A DNA stretch of 64,000 bases from Winogradskyella vincentii. Its GTDB lineage: Bacteria; Bacteroidota; Bacteroidia; Flavobacteriales; Flavobacteriaceae. The position numbers and the translations under genes are program-made. The stretch lies in NCBI RefSeq assembly GCF_020166345.1, contig NZ_JAIUJS010000001.1, positions 639,125 through 703,124 on the forward strand, read 5' to 3'. Within the stretch, counting starts at the first letter, position 1; each line of letters starts with the position of its first letter. The notes beneath the pieces were generated by a model that worked only from the letters and a program-made list of their open reading frames with translations, was not told the origin of the DNA and made no database searches. Shown here piece after piece: positions 24,037 to 33,725 of this stretch.

Positions 24037-24921
24037 ATGATAGTTAACCCTCAATTATTTAACTACAGATTAATTATAGGTTCTTTATTAGTCGTTTTAA
24101 CAGCTTTAGGTATTTATAGCTTTACAAATTATAAATCCATTAAATCCTACGAAGAATTCCTAAAGCAGGAAAAGTTTTTGATAGAACAAGAACTAACAGA
24201 AATGTTAGAAAGTTATGACGAACTAAGCCAAGATTATGATCTTATGGCTTCTCAGCTCCAAGAAGCAAAATTAGAAACTAAGAACGCCTTAGATTCATTA
24301 AGATTATTAAAAAGTGATTTATCGATTATCACTAAGTTTAAGGAGCAACTTATAATTCTAAAATCTAAAAGCAAGGTACTTCTAAATACCATTGATTCTT
24401 TGAATATTGCAAATAAGCAACTTCTAAAGGAAAATCAAGACGCACTCAATACCATTGAGAAAAAGAGTTTTACAATCAATGATCTTGCCACTAAAAACAA
24501 TCTACTAAGTAAAGCCATTGATAATGCTGCAATACTTAAAGCAAGTGATGTTAAGGCAAAATCTTATAAATTAAGTGGTTCCAAAAAGAGATTTACAACC
24601 AAAGCAAGACGTGCAAATGCTATAGATGTTTGTGTGTTGGTGGCAGAAAACCCATTAACTGAAAATGGGCGTAAGGATATTTTTATCCAGATTGTTAGCC
24701 CAGATGGTAATATAGTTGCAGATAAAGGAGAAGTTGTATTTGGAGAATTTTCTTTAATCTATAGCAAGAAAGAAGTTATAACCTACAATAATGAAAATCT
24801 AGAAATTTGCACAGCCATTATTGCAGATGAAGATGATAAACCTTTCCAAAAAGGAGACTATTTAATCAATGTTTTTCACAAAAACATGAAACTTGGAAGT
24901 ACTACTGTAAATTTAAAGTAA
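24037..24921 (+). CDS. Membrane-anchored coiled-coil protein, function unknown
   Basis: The 294-aa protein has one N-terminal membrane helix (LIIGSLLVVLTALGIYSF) and about 140 residues of coiled coil (EFLKQEKFLIEQELTEMLES onward). A C-terminal beta-rich domain of about 110 residues contains RANAIDVCVLVAENPLTENG and KDIFIQIVSPDGNIVADKGE. The pattern is that of a flavobacterial conserved protein often labelled only by its coil; I do not recognise a function. The C-terminal domain should be extracytoplasmic. It ends 22 bp before a terminator that overlaps the glyS promoter. Confidence 0.65.
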   Translation: MIVNPQLFNYRLIIGSLLVVLTALGIYSFTNYKSIKSYEEFLKQEKFLIEQELTEMLESYDELSQDYDLMASQLQEAKLETKNALDSLRLLKSDLSIITKFKEQLIILKSKSKVLLNTIDSLNIANKQLLKENQDALNTIEKKSFTINDLATKNNLLSKAIDNAAILKASDVKAKSYKLSGSKKRFTTKARRANAIDVCVLVAENPLTENGRKDIFIQIVSPDGNIVADKGEVVFGEFSLIYSKKEVITYNNENLEICTAIIADEDDKPFQKGDYLINVFHKNMKLGSTTVNLK

Positions 24922-24942
24922 ATTCAATAACATAATTTTTTT

Positions 24943-24973
24943 AAAACCGGTCTATTAATTAGAGCGGTTTTTT
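24943..24973 (+). terminator. Intrinsic terminator before glyS
   Basis: AAAACCG (24943-24949) pairs with CGGTTTT (24965-24971), with an internal TCTA/TAGA stem across one mismatch, then a T run on the plus strand. The T run merges into the glyS -7 element. Confidence 0.75.
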
Positions 24974-24980
24974 ATTTTTG
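24973..24980 (+). promoter_or_regulatory. -7 element of glyS (leaderless arrangement)
   Basis: TATTTTTG is an exact TAnnTTTG match ending 4 bp before the glyS ATG at 24985. It shares its T run with the preceding terminator. No good TTG -33 box was seen. Confidence 0.5.
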
Positions 24981-24984
24981 TGCC

Positions 24985-26523
24985 ATGGCAAACGACGATA
25001 AATTCAAAAAGGTAATCTCTCATGCAAAAGAGTATGGTTACGTATTTCAGAGTAGCGAGATTTATGATGGCCTAAGTGCTGTTTATGACTATGCACAAAA
25101 TGGTGCTGAATTAAAAAATAACATTCGTAACTATTGGTGGAAGGCGATGGTACAAATGCACGAAAATATTGTTGGTATAGATGCTGCAATATTTATGCAT
25201 CCCACCACTTGGAAAGCATCAGGACACGTAGATGCGTTCAATGATCCACTTATTGACAACAAAGATTCGAAAAAACGCTATAGAGCAGATGTTCTAGTAG
25301 AAGATTACTGCGCTAAAATAGAAGCTAAGATTAATAAGGAAGTTGCCAAGGCAGCAAAGAGATTTGGTGATGCTTTTAATAAAGAAGAATTTGTTTCTAC
25401 AAATGGCCGTGTCTTAGGTTATCAAGAAAAAATAGATTCTACGCTTAAACGTCTAGGCAAGTCATTAGAAAATGAAGATTTAGCAGATGTAAAGGCACTT
25501 ATTGAAGAACTCGAAATAGCAGACCCGTTGTCTGGAAGTCGTAATTGGACTGACGTAAAACAATTTAACTTAATGTTCGGTACCAAATTAGGTGCATCTG
25601 CAGATTCTGCTATGGATTTATACCTAAGACCAGAAACTGCTCAAGGTATTTTTGTCAATTTCTTAAATGTGCAAAAAACAGGTAGGATGAAAATACCATT
25701 TGGTATTGCACAAACAGGTAAAGCTTTTAGAAATGAGATTGTTGCAAGACAATTTATTTTTAGAATGCGCGAGTTTGAACAAATGGAAATGCAATTTTTC
25801 ATTAAACCAGGCACACAGAAGGAATGGTTTGAATATTGGAAAGAACATCGCTTAAAATGGCATAAGTCATTGGGTATGGGAGATGACAATTATCGCTTCC
25901 ATGATCATGAAAAATTAGCCCACTATGCTGATGCTGCAACGGATATTGAGTTTAACTTCCCATTCGGGTTTAAAGAATTAGAAGGCATACATTCTCGTAC
26001 AGACTTTGATTTAAGCCAACACGAAGAATATTCTGGTAAAAAACTACAATATTTTGATCACGAGGACAATGCAAGCTACACTCCATATGTGTTAGAAACA
26101 TCTATAGGTTTAGACCGTATGTTCCTTGCCGTATTCTCTAATTCGCTTCAAGAAGAAGAATTAGATAATGGTACAACTCGTACAGTGTTGAAATTACCAG
26201 CAGTATTAGCACCAACCAAGGCTGCTATCCTTCCATTAGTAAAAAAGGATGGTTTGCCAGACATCGCCAAGCAAATTGTTGAGGATCTTAAGTGGGATTT
26301 TAATGTGGTTTACGATGAAAAAGATGCCGTTGGTAGACGTTACAGAAGACAAGATGCCGTTGGTACACCTTATTGTATTACTGTAGATCATGACACTTTA
26401 GAAGACAATACCGTAACTATACGTCATAGAGACACAATGGAGCAAAAAAGAGTGAAAATTGACGAGCTCAGAAGCATTATTAAAAAAGAAGTTGATGTTA
26501 GAGAGTGGTTAATGAAAATGTAA
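24985..26523 (+). CDS. glyS: Glycyl-tRNA synthetase (alpha2 type)
   Basis: The 512-aa class II synthetase of the dimeric (eukaryote-like) form. Motif 2 reads GIAQTGKAFRNEIVARQFIFRMREFEQMEMQFF (given in part), and the motif 3 region reads YVLETSIGLDRMFLAV. The anticodon-binding domain follows (APTKAAILPL to the end). FKKVISHAKEYGYVFQSSEIY at the N-terminus is typical of GlyRS. A 26541-26571 terminator ends the transcript. Confidence 0.97.
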   Translation: MANDDKFKKVISHAKEYGYVFQSSEIYDGLSAVYDYAQNGAELKNNIRNYWWKAMVQMHENIVGIDAAIFMHPTTWKASGHVDAFNDPLIDNKDSKKRYRADVLVEDYCAKIEAKINKEVAKAAKRFGDAFNKEEFVSTNGRVLGYQEKIDSTLKRLGKSLENEDLADVKALIEELEIADPLSGSRNWTDVKQFNLMFGTKLGASADSAMDLYLRPETAQGIFVNFLNVQKTGRMKIPFGIAQTGKAFRNEIVARQFIFRMREFEQMEMQFFIKPGTQKEWFEYWKEHRLKWHKSLGMGDDNYRFHDHEKLAHYADAATDIEFNFPFGFKELEGIHSRTDFDLSQHEEYSGKKLQYFDHEDNASYTPYVLETSIGLDRMFLAVFSNSLQEEELDNGTTRTVLKLPAVLAPTKAAILPLVKKDGLPDIAKQIVEDLKWDFNVVYDEKDAVGRRYRRQDAVGTPYCITVDHDTLEDNTVTIRHRDTMEQKRVKIDELRSIIKKEVDVREWLMKM

Positions 26524-26540
26524 TAGGCTAGAGTAAAATT

Positions 26541-26571
26541 AAAAACCCCAAACAAATTGTTTGGGGTTTTT
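26541..26571. terminator. Bidirectional intrinsic terminator
   Basis: A perfect 13-bp stem (left arm AAAAACCCCAAAC, right arm its complement, loop AAATT) serves glyS on the plus strand. On the minus strand it serves the outer-membrane gene at 27174, although that gene ends only 19 bp away. Confidence 0.85.
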
Positions 26572-26589
26572 TTATTGAGCGTTTTTTAG

Positions 26590-27174
26590 TTAAAACCTAT
26601 AGCCAAAATTAACAGAGAATCTCACTTCAATATTGTCTAGGTAGTCATCATCAAAATTTCCTAAATTCCGTGCAATATCACCATTGAGCATTAAGGTTAT
26701 TTTATTGTTAAATACCCATTTATGCCCAATGCCAAATCCAGCAGAGGCGCCGCCAATATCATACGTATATTCTTCGTTAACATCTGTTTCTGTAGCTATG
26801 TCGTAGTAATAATAATCATCTACTGTAATTTCTCCAGTTCTAAATTTCAATTGCGGGTAGAAGAAAAAGCCGTGATGATCTTTTTCCTTAGAAAAGTAAA
26901 TTAAAAAAGCAGCCTCCAGGGAAAATGCTGAGTTATCTTCAATATAGCCAGCATCGTAATATCCATAGGTATCAAAAAAATTAGCACCTATCAATAGGGA
27001 TTGATTATTATCGAAAAGGCGTTCGTAATTTACTCCTAGAGTACCAGCTACAACTAAGTCTAACAGATTAACTGATATCTCATTCTTTGCTAAAGTATTA
27101 GAATTTTTATCCTCCTGTGCATTAGTATTTAATATTAGTAGGAAGAACAAAACGGTTGAAAGTAGTTTTTTCAT
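26590..27174 (-). CDS. Small outer-membrane beta-barrel protein
   Basis: The 194-aa protein has a signal peptide (MKKLLSTVLFFLLILNTNAQ), then an amphipathic beta-rich body with alternating aromatic residues, and ends in VNFGYRF, the C-terminal aromatic of a barrel signal. NYERLFDNNQSLLIGANFF is reminiscent of porin-like families (DUF3575 or OMP_b-brl type). Function is unknown. It lies on the minus strand 75 bp downstream of the 1141-aa gene. Confidence 0.65.
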   Translation of the reverse strand: MKKLLSTVLFFLLILNTNAQEDKNSNTLAKNEISVNLLDLVVAGTLGVNYERLFDNNQSLLIGANFFDTYGYYDAGYIEDNSAFSLEAAFLIYFSKEKDHHGFFFYPQLKFRTGEITVDDYYYYDIATETDVNEEYTYDIGGASAGFGIGHKWVFNNKITLMLNGDIARNLGNFDDDYLDNIEVRFSVNFGYRF

Positions 27175-27249
27175 TATATGATTAATTTAGATTTTCTTTA
27201 CATATAGACGGCAAACTAGTCAAATGGTTGCGTAAGAAATTACTTTATT

Positions 27250-30200
27250 TTAGAAATATGCTTTTAGTTGCACAGTACCAGTATGAATAGTTTTAGATGT
27301 TTCGGTTTTTCTGCCAAAATATGAGAGGTTTAAATCTAAAAACTTTGTTAGCTTCTTTTGAGCAAGCAAGTTCCAAGTGAAGTTTTTTCCAGGTTGAAGT
27401 CCTTCTAACATTTGGTAGGCGACTGGAGTGTTGGAGTTTCCTTCAAAATCGTTTTGAAAAAAGTTAAATTCTCCTGTGAGGGCAATTTTCTGAGTGTTAT
27501 TATAGGTAAATGAAAGTCCATAATTGCTTTGAGCTAAAGATTCTAAACTACCTATTGTGTTAGATTTGGAGGTATATTGATAAAATACATCAAACTGTGC
27601 ATTTTCATTAAATAAATAAGAGAGCTTTGGCTGAAATCGTTCCTCATCTATATTAAAATTTCTATTTGCGAAATTTTCACTTAAGCTTTCTTCAGTACCA
27701 AAACTACCTTGAGCATTAATAAGCCAGTTAGTAGCAAATTTATGATTAAAGTTTAATTGATGGTTAGTCAATTTATTTTCCTGAAAACCGATAGATAACA
27801 GATTACGACTTGTATTTGTTAAGAAAGTATATGAAGTTGTGTAGTGCTGTTTACCTCTATTGTAAAACAGTACATTTCTTATACTGTTATTCAAAGCCAA
27901 TTCATTTTCTTCATCCTCATTAAAAGGGTTTAGATTAAAGTTATTACCATCTCGCCTAACTTTTCTATCAATAAGAAAAGACGTTTGATTATAGAAATGT
28001 GAAAAGAACTTATCCCATTTATCCTTTGATGAACTTAACTGTTGAAAATTAAATGTAATTGTTTGGCTGAGTCTATTTTGGTGGGTTCTAACAAAAACCT
28101 GATTTGGCAGCAAAACCCTAATGTAATTACCTTGATCCTGAAATTGAGCAAGTTCAAATTCATTCAACTCTTGAATTCCATTTTCGTTATAATCTATCCA
28201 AGTATATGCGCCTTGGCCTGCTTCTACCTCAACATATGTAAAATCTTGTTGTGGCAAGGTACCAGAGTTAGTTTCAAAATTTGTGTTCCAAATAACTATA
28301 TTATTAAACAGTTTTTGATTAAAGTTTAAACGACTGTTTAAACTTTGCTCATTTTGTGAATCTGCAACATCAGCCTTTAAATCTCTATAATTAACAAACA
28401 ACTGCAAATTGGTTGCTTTGTTCTGAATTAATCTAGATTTTAAATAATAGGTATTTGATCGATTAACACGTTGAACCAAATTATTTCTTACACTATCGTT
28501 TACACGATTAATATAGCCCAGTTCTACAAAGACTTTAGTACTATCACCAATACCCACAAAAGCTTCATACGAGTTAAATTTCTGACTCAGAGGTGTTAAT
28601 GAATCTGTTGCAATTACACGTTGTTCATTATCCTCTAGTGCTATTTTTGCACCAGCCCATTTATTCTTTTTACCATATACCACACGATTAAATGATCTCA
28701 AAAAGGTAGAGTTATTTATAGTGCTTTCACTATTTAGATAACTGGTATTTGAGAGAATTGAAAAATTGCCGAGTCTTAAGTTAACTAATGCATTGTGCCT
28801 GTTTCCTGTGAAATTATTAGAGTAATCCAAATACTCAAAATTATAACTTGCAACCCCTTTTTTGGAATGTGATAATTGTAACCCAGAAGTAAACAGCAGT
28901 TGATTACCGAAATTAAAATTTCCTTGGTCATCTCTATCATCTTCCAAATTCCAATCTCTATTAAATTCAGCTCTATATAATCGCTGTATGGTTCTAAAAT
29001 CTTTTTGAATAAAATCTGCATCAATAAGTGCAGACAAATTCCATAAGCTATCGGACTTGACAATTTTCTGGTTTACTTTTAATTTACCCGCAAATCCATC
29101 GTTATCATTATCATCTAAGTTTGAAAATAAGTTGAGATCGTTTTTGCTTCCTGCTAATTCAACAAACACATTGGTGTTTTCGGAAGGTTTATAACTTCCA
29201 TTTAATACTGCTATTTGCAATCGCTCTGGTGCAACTAATTGCACAATAGGCTCATAATTTCCTTGAGGTACTCCTGCCACAGGTGGAATATATTCAAAAA
29301 TATTACTGACAGCATTATCATTACTTAGTATATAGTTACCTTGATTTTGACCAACTAAAGTAAAGCTGACACTAAACAACTCATCATCTGGGTCATTGGA
29401 GAAAACAAAAATTTCCTCACTTCCAATAAATTCTTTTCTATATAAAATTCTATTCTCGGAATAAGATTGAGGGCTTGCAGAAGGTGCTGTCATTAAACTT
29501 CTGTTATCACCGGCATCAGCTAAAATTTGCGTTTGTTCCGTAGATAAGTTTTGTTGCAATGGTTGGTTTTTGGCATCACTTTCTGAGTAAATAGAAACAT
29601 TTAGATTAAATTTTTCCGATTTATAGCCTCCTCCTCCAAAAACTGTAAATCTACTGTAGTTGCGCTCACTAAATTGATAATCTACCGTAATTCGCATTTC
29701 TGAAGTTATAGGAAACGTAGAATTAAAAATAATTTCACCTGCATTGTAATCTATTATATAATCTCTATTTTCTCCTCGTTCTAAGGGCACACCATTAACA
29801 TAAACCGTTTCACTACCTGAAACTATTAACACAAACAACTCATTATTTGGACCTCTAAGTTTGTAAGGTCCTTGGTTTCCTTCTTGGGCGGTAAATTGGG
29901 TCGTGGTAAACTGCCCTCTTACTAATGCTCCAGAAGCAAAGACATTAGTCTTTTCACTTAAATTGGCGTTCACCAAAAGTCCTTGTACTCTTTTTGTAAA
30001 ATTTGCAAAATAGCTCTGTGTATTTACAAGGTCTATATCACCAGCTCTTATGTTCCAACTATCACTAAACAATTCAATAAATACTTGGTCAAACTCATCT
30101 AATCTCTGAGAGTAACCACTCTCTTGCAAAGGTATATTCGCATCTTGTATTGAAGCTCTTAAGGACACCTTGTCACTTAGCTTTCCAGAAATCTGTAAGT

Positions 30201-30675
30201 CTAGTTCACTATTTAATACAGAATTCTGATTATTCCCAATTGTAACACCTCGAGATATACTACCAGAAGTAGTTAAGCCATCAAATGGTGTAAATGTGTT
30301 TTTTCTTATAGTATTTTCAAGTTGATATAACTTCTGAAGGCTAGAACTTCTGTTTACGATTATATTGTCATCTAGTTGTTTATATACTTTGGTTATAAAC
30401 TCTGGGTAACGTAAATAATCCACCTCAACAGTATCGGTTGAAATTGTTTTTCTAAAGACTAATAATGATTTTACAAAATCAATATTATATGAACTAGAAT
30501 CTATTATTTTCCCGTTTTCATCCCTTACAATAAATCTCGAAGGATTAATACTTACGGAATCAATTTTAATAGAGTCTTTAACTGCAATTCGTTTGGTCCT
30601 ATAATTACTTTGTTCTTCTTGGGAAAAACCCAAAAAAGAATACAGTAAAACAATAAAGGCCAAAGCTCGTTTCAT
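27250..30675 (-). CDS. Large (1141 aa) outer-membrane beta-barrel protein, not recognised
   Basis: It has a signal peptide (MKRALAFIVLLYSFLGFSQ) and then about 1120 residues with no helical segments and Asn/Ser/Thr-rich alternating patterns. It ends GTVQLKAYF, a typical barrel C-terminus. Around residues 265-320 is a recognisable sequence: GSETVYVNGVPLERGENRDY then IDYNAGEIIFNSTFPITSE. That pattern of a glycine-rich pseudo-repeat followed by IDYNAGEI is seen in big Bacteroidetes/Fibrobacteres surface barrels. It has no plug, TonB box, carboxypeptidase-regulatory domain or T9SS tail. It could be a translocon or adhesion barrel. It is single-copy here; promoter TAATTTTG at 30727-30734. Confidence 0.65.
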   Translation of the reverse strand: MKRALAFIVLLYSFLGFSQEEQSNYRTKRIAVKDSIKIDSVSINPSRFIVRDENGKIIDSSSYNIDFVKSLLVFRKTISTDTVEVDYLRYPEFITKVYKQLDDNIIVNRSSSLQKLYQLENTIRKNTFTPFDGLTTSGSISRGVTIGNNQNSVLNSELDLQISGKLSDKVSLRASIQDANIPLQESGYSQRLDEFDQVFIELFSDSWNIRAGDIDLVNTQSYFANFTKRVQGLLVNANLSEKTNVFASGALVRGQFTTTQFTAQEGNQGPYKLRGPNNELFVLIVSGSETVYVNGVPLERGENRDYIIDYNAGEIIFNSTFPITSEMRITVDYQFSERNYSRFTVFGGGGYKSEKFNLNVSIYSESDAKNQPLQQNLSTEQTQILADAGDNRSLMTAPSASPQSYSENRILYRKEFIGSEEIFVFSNDPDDELFSVSFTLVGQNQGNYILSNDNAVSNIFEYIPPVAGVPQGNYEPIVQLVAPERLQIAVLNGSYKPSENTNVFVELAGSKNDLNLFSNLDDNDNDGFAGKLKVNQKIVKSDSLWNLSALIDADFIQKDFRTIQRLYRAEFNRDWNLEDDRDDQGNFNFGNQLLFTSGLQLSHSKKGVASYNFEYLDYSNNFTGNRHNALVNLRLGNFSILSNTSYLNSESTINNSTFLRSFNRVVYGKKNKWAGAKIALEDNEQRVIATDSLTPLSQKFNSYEAFVGIGDSTKVFVELGYINRVNDSVRNNLVQRVNRSNTYYLKSRLIQNKATNLQLFVNYRDLKADVADSQNEQSLNSRLNFNQKLFNNIVIWNTNFETNSGTLPQQDFTYVEVEAGQGAYTWIDYNENGIQELNEFELAQFQDQGNYIRVLLPNQVFVRTHQNRLSQTITFNFQQLSSSKDKWDKFFSHFYNQTSFLIDRKVRRDGNNFNLNPFNEDEENELALNNSIRNVLFYNRGKQHYTTSYTFLTNTSRNLLSIGFQENKLTNHQLNFNHKFATNWLINAQGSFGTEESLSENFANRNFNIDEERFQPKLSYLFNENAQFDVFYQYTSKSNTIGSLESLAQSNYGLSFTYNNTQKIALTGEFNFFQNDFEGNSNTPVAYQMLEGLQPGKNFTWNLLAQKKLTKFLDLNLSYFGRKTETSKTIHTGTVQLKAYF

Positions 30676-30726
30676 GTAGACTAATAACTGTTTATAACTT
30701 AAAATATTTTATTGTTAAAATAGGCG

Positions 30727-30734
30727 CAAAATTA
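30727..30734 (-). promoter_or_regulatory. -7 element upstream of the 1141-aa barrel gene
   Basis: CAAAATTA on the plus strand reads TAATTTTG on the minus strand, an exact TAnnTTTG match 52 bp before the start codon. Confidence 0.4.
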
Positions 30735-30786
30735 TAGTGTAAAAGTAGGGTATTATTTAATTTCGCTTAAACCTTAGAATTCAATT

Positions 30787-31548
30787 ATGAAAATCGCATC
30801 CTATAATGTAAATGGAATTAGAGCAGCAATAAATAAGGGGTTTATTCAGTGGCTTGAAGCTACCAACCCAGATGTAATCTGTTTACAAGAAATTAAAGCC
30901 TTAGAAGAGCAATTAGATTTAAATCTATTCACTGAAATTGGATACGAATATAACTATTGGTTTAGTGCTCAAAAAAAGGGATATAGTGGTGTAGCATTAC
31001 TTTGTAAAAAGGAACCCAACCATATAGAATTTGGTACTGGCATTGAATCAATGGATTTTGAGGGTCGTAACATCAGAGCAGATTACGACAATGTTTCAGT
31101 AATGAGTATGTATTTGCCATCAGGTACAAATAATGCACGATTAGAGCACAAATTTGAATACATGGATATGATCCATGAATATCTAAATAAACTCCAAAAG
31201 AAACTGCCAAATTTAGTTGTTTGTGGTGATTACAATATTTGTCATGAACCAATAGATATACATAACCCAAAAATGAAAGGTGTTTCAGGATATTTACCTG
31301 AAGAACGTGAGTGGCTAGGCAATTTTATTGACAGTGGGTTTGTTGATAGTTTTAGGTTTTTGCATCCTGAAAAACAAGAATTTTCTTGGTGGAGTTATCG
31401 CGCAAATGCTAGAGCAAACAATAAAGGTTGGCGATTAGATTATGCAATGGTTAGTAAACCATTACAAGAAAATATAAAACGAAGCGTTATACTCACTGAA
31501 GCAGTTCATAGTGACCACTGCCCTATTCTTTTAGAATTGGATATATAG
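30787..31548 (+). CDS. xth: Exodeoxyribonuclease III (Xth)
   Basis: The 253-aa EEP-fold nuclease contains NPDVICLQEIKALEEQL (metal Glu), GYSGVALLCKKEP, VVCGDYNICHEPIDIHNPK, and KGWRLDYAMVSKP with the final HSDHCPILLEL (catalytic Asp-His). It cleaves 5' of abasic sites and removes 3'-blocked ends in repair. It starts MKIASYNVNGIRAA, the canonical beginning. Confidence 0.96.
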   Translation: MKIASYNVNGIRAAINKGFIQWLEATNPDVICLQEIKALEEQLDLNLFTEIGYEYNYWFSAQKKGYSGVALLCKKEPNHIEFGTGIESMDFEGRNIRADYDNVSVMSMYLPSGTNNARLEHKFEYMDMIHEYLNKLQKKLPNLVVCGDYNICHEPIDIHNPKMKGVSGYLPEEREWLGNFIDSGFVDSFRFLHPEKQEFSWWSYRANARANNKGWRLDYAMVSKPLQENIKRSVILTEAVHSDHCPILLELDI

Positions 31549-31573
31549 TATAGTAATCATTAAAACCTTAAAA

Positions 31574-32533
31574 ATGATAAAAAGAATTTCTTTGTTGATT
31601 GTAACAGTTGGATTATTTTCTTCTTGTGTTTCAAAAAAAATCTACACAGATTTAGAAGATAAATATGCCACACTTAAAAAAGAAAATAGAAGTTTAAATG
31701 AAGAAGTAGAAAAACTGTCTAAAGAAAAAAATATTGTCCTCAATGATCTCAACACTATGGCCAAACAATACGATTTGGCAATTGAAGAATTGAATCAATT
31801 AAAATCGGAATTAGCAGCTACTAAATCAAATCTTGATAACCTTAAAGCGTCATATGAGGCATTAGAGAAAAACAGTTCTGCAGAAATAGCTAAAAATTCA
31901 AAAAAGAATAGAGAATTACTAGCAAAACTTGAAGCAAAAGAACAAGCTCTAGCAAGTGAAAGTGCAAGATTAGAAAAACTTAAAAGAGAACTTGAGAATA
32001 GATCTAAAAGAGTTGCGGAATTAGAGAATGTAATTGCGACAAAAGATGCAAGTATGAAAGCCCTAAAAGATGCGATATCTAAAGCCCTAACAAATTTTGA
32101 AGGCAAAGGATTAACAGTTGAACAACGTGATGGTAAAGTGTATGTTTCTATGGAGAATAAGTTGCTATTTCAATCTGGGAGTTGGTCTGTAGGATCTGAA
32201 GGCCGTAAAGCAGTACAGCAATTAGCTAATGTACTTGCTGAAAATCCAGATATAGCAATATTAATTGAAGGTCATACAGATAATGTACCTTATAAAGGAA
32301 ATGCTCAGCTAAGTGGCAATTGGGACTTGTCTACAAAACGTGCAACTGCCATTGTGAATATTCTGAGAGAAAACACATCTATTAATCCTGAGAATTTAAC
32401 TGCAGCTGGTCGCGGTGAATATGCACCTATTGCCTCAAATGACACGACTGAAGGTAGAGCAAAAAACAGAAGAATTGAGGTGATTTTAACGCCTAAGTTA
32501 GATGAAATTTCAAAATTGCTTAACGATATCTAA
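31574..32533 (+). CDS. OmpA-family peptidoglycan-binding lipoprotein
   Basis: The 319-aa protein has a lipobox (LFSSCVSKK), then a coiled coil of about 150 residues (KYATLKKENRSLNEEVEKL onward). The C-terminal OmpA-like domain contains VLAENPDIAILIEGHTDNVPY, LSGNWDLSTKRATAIVNIL and GRGEYAPIASNDTTEGRAKNRR. The latter positions bind meso-diaminopimelate. It probably tethers the outer membrane to peptidoglycan. It has its own terminator at 32556. Confidence 0.92.
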   Translation: MIKRISLLIVTVGLFSSCVSKKIYTDLEDKYATLKKENRSLNEEVEKLSKEKNIVLNDLNTMAKQYDLAIEELNQLKSELAATKSNLDNLKASYEALEKNSSAEIAKNSKKNRELLAKLEAKEQALASESARLEKLKRELENRSKRVAELENVIATKDASMKALKDAISKALTNFEGKGLTVEQRDGKVYVSMENKLLFQSGSWSVGSEGRKAVQQLANVLAENPDIAILIEGHTDNVPYKGNAQLSGNWDLSTKRATAIVNILRENTSINPENLTAAGRGEYAPIASNDTTEGRAKNRRIEVILTPKLDEISKLLNDI

Positions 32534-32555
32534 AAGCAAAACTTAACATAGATTT

Positions 32556-32597
32556 AGACCTTTCATGTTGTATTGACTTGAAAGGTCTTCTTATTTT
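32556..32597 (+). terminator. Terminator after the OmpA-family gene
   Basis: AGACCTTTCA (32556-32565) pairs with TGAAAGGTCT (32579-32588) across a 13-nt loop, followed by TCTTATTTTT on the plus strand. Confidence 0.75.
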
Positions 32598-32624
32598 TAC
32601 AAGAAATTACTGATTAATAGAAAG

Positions 32625-33662
32625 ATGAAATATACAACACTACCCAATACCGATATAAAGGTTAGTAAGATTTGTTTAGGAACCATGACATGGGGAAACC
32701 AAAACACCCAAGAAGAAGGATTTGCACAGATGGATTTAGCATTAGACAAGGGTGTAAATTTCTTTGATGTCGCAGAGCTTTACCCTGTACCAGCAACGGC
32801 AGAGACCTATGCTGAGACAGAACGAATCATAGGCAATTGGTTTACTAAAACTGGTAATAGAGATAAGGTTGTTTTGGCGACTAAAATTGCTGGACCTGGC
32901 GATTATACAGCACATATTAGAACAACAGGATTTAGCAAAGAAGCACTTAATGAAGCTGTTGACAACAGTTTAAAACGCTTAAAAACTGATTATATAGATT
33001 TATATCAATTGCACTGGCCAGAGCGCCAAACCAATACTTTTGGTGTTAGAGATTATACACATAATCCTAATGACGGTTGGGAAGATAATTTCAATGAAAT
33101 ACTTCAAAATTTAGACAATATTGTTAAATCTGGTAAGATTAGACAAGTTGGTATTTCTAATGAAAAAGCATGGGGAACAATGCGTTATCTTGAAGAATCA
33201 AATGCCAATAAATTACCTAGAATGATAACGATCCAAAATGCCTACTCGCTTCTGAATCGAGTTTTTGAAGGTGATATGGCAGAAATTGCAATTCGTGAGA
33301 ATATTGGTTTGTTAGCTTATTCTCCAATGGCATTTGGTGTTCTTTCTGGTAAATACATTAAAGGAACTGCAGCAGATAATGCAAGGCTAAAACTATTCCC
33401 GAGATTTGCACGCTACAGTAGTGAACAATCCACTGAGGCTACCAAACGTTATTTAAAAATAGCGGAAGATAATGGTATGACATTGGCCCAAATGTCTTTG
33501 GCTTTTGTTAATGAAAGACCATTCTTAACCAGTAATATTATTGGTGCAACAAACTTGGAACAGTTAGAGGAAAATATTGAGAGTATCAATATTTCACTGT
33601 CAAAAGAAGTAATGAATGAAATCAATAAGGTACATACTGAGATACCAAATCCAGCACCATAA
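32625..33662 (+). CDS. Aldo/keto reductase (Tas-like)
   Basis: The 345-aa protein has an AKR TIM barrel: SKICLGTMTWGNQNTQEEGF, NFFDVAELYP (Asp/Tyr catalytic pair), KTDYIDLYQLHWP (His), KIRQVGISNEKAWG and IGATNLEQLEENI. The GTMTWG wording and the long insert around residue 60-120 point to the Tas-type group. It uses NADPH; the substrate is unknown. The start overlaps no neighbour and the gene stands alone. Confidence 0.9.
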   Translation: MKYTTLPNTDIKVSKICLGTMTWGNQNTQEEGFAQMDLALDKGVNFFDVAELYPVPATAETYAETERIIGNWFTKTGNRDKVVLATKIAGPGDYTAHIRTTGFSKEALNEAVDNSLKRLKTDYIDLYQLHWPERQTNTFGVRDYTHNPNDGWEDNFNEILQNLDNIVKSGKIRQVGISNEKAWGTMRYLEESNANKLPRMITIQNAYSLLNRVFEGDMAEIAIRENIGLLAYSPMAFGVLSGKYIKGTAADNARLKLFPRFARYSSEQSTEATKRYLKIAEDNGMTLAQMSLAFVNERPFLTSNIIGATNLEQLEENIESINISLSKEVMNEINKVHTEIPNPAP

Positions 33663-33682
33663 CTCAGAGATTAAATAAAATA

Positions 33683-33715
33683 AAAAAAGCCCTTCCAAAT
33701 TGGAAGGGCTTTTTT
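33683..33715. terminator. Bidirectional intrinsic terminator
   Basis: AGCCCTTCCAA pairs with TTGGAAGGGCT, flanked by A and T runs on both sides. It serves the aldo/keto reductase (plus) and rng (minus), whose stops lie 20 and 10 bp away. Confidence 0.9.
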
Positions 33716-33725
33716 CTAATAGATA

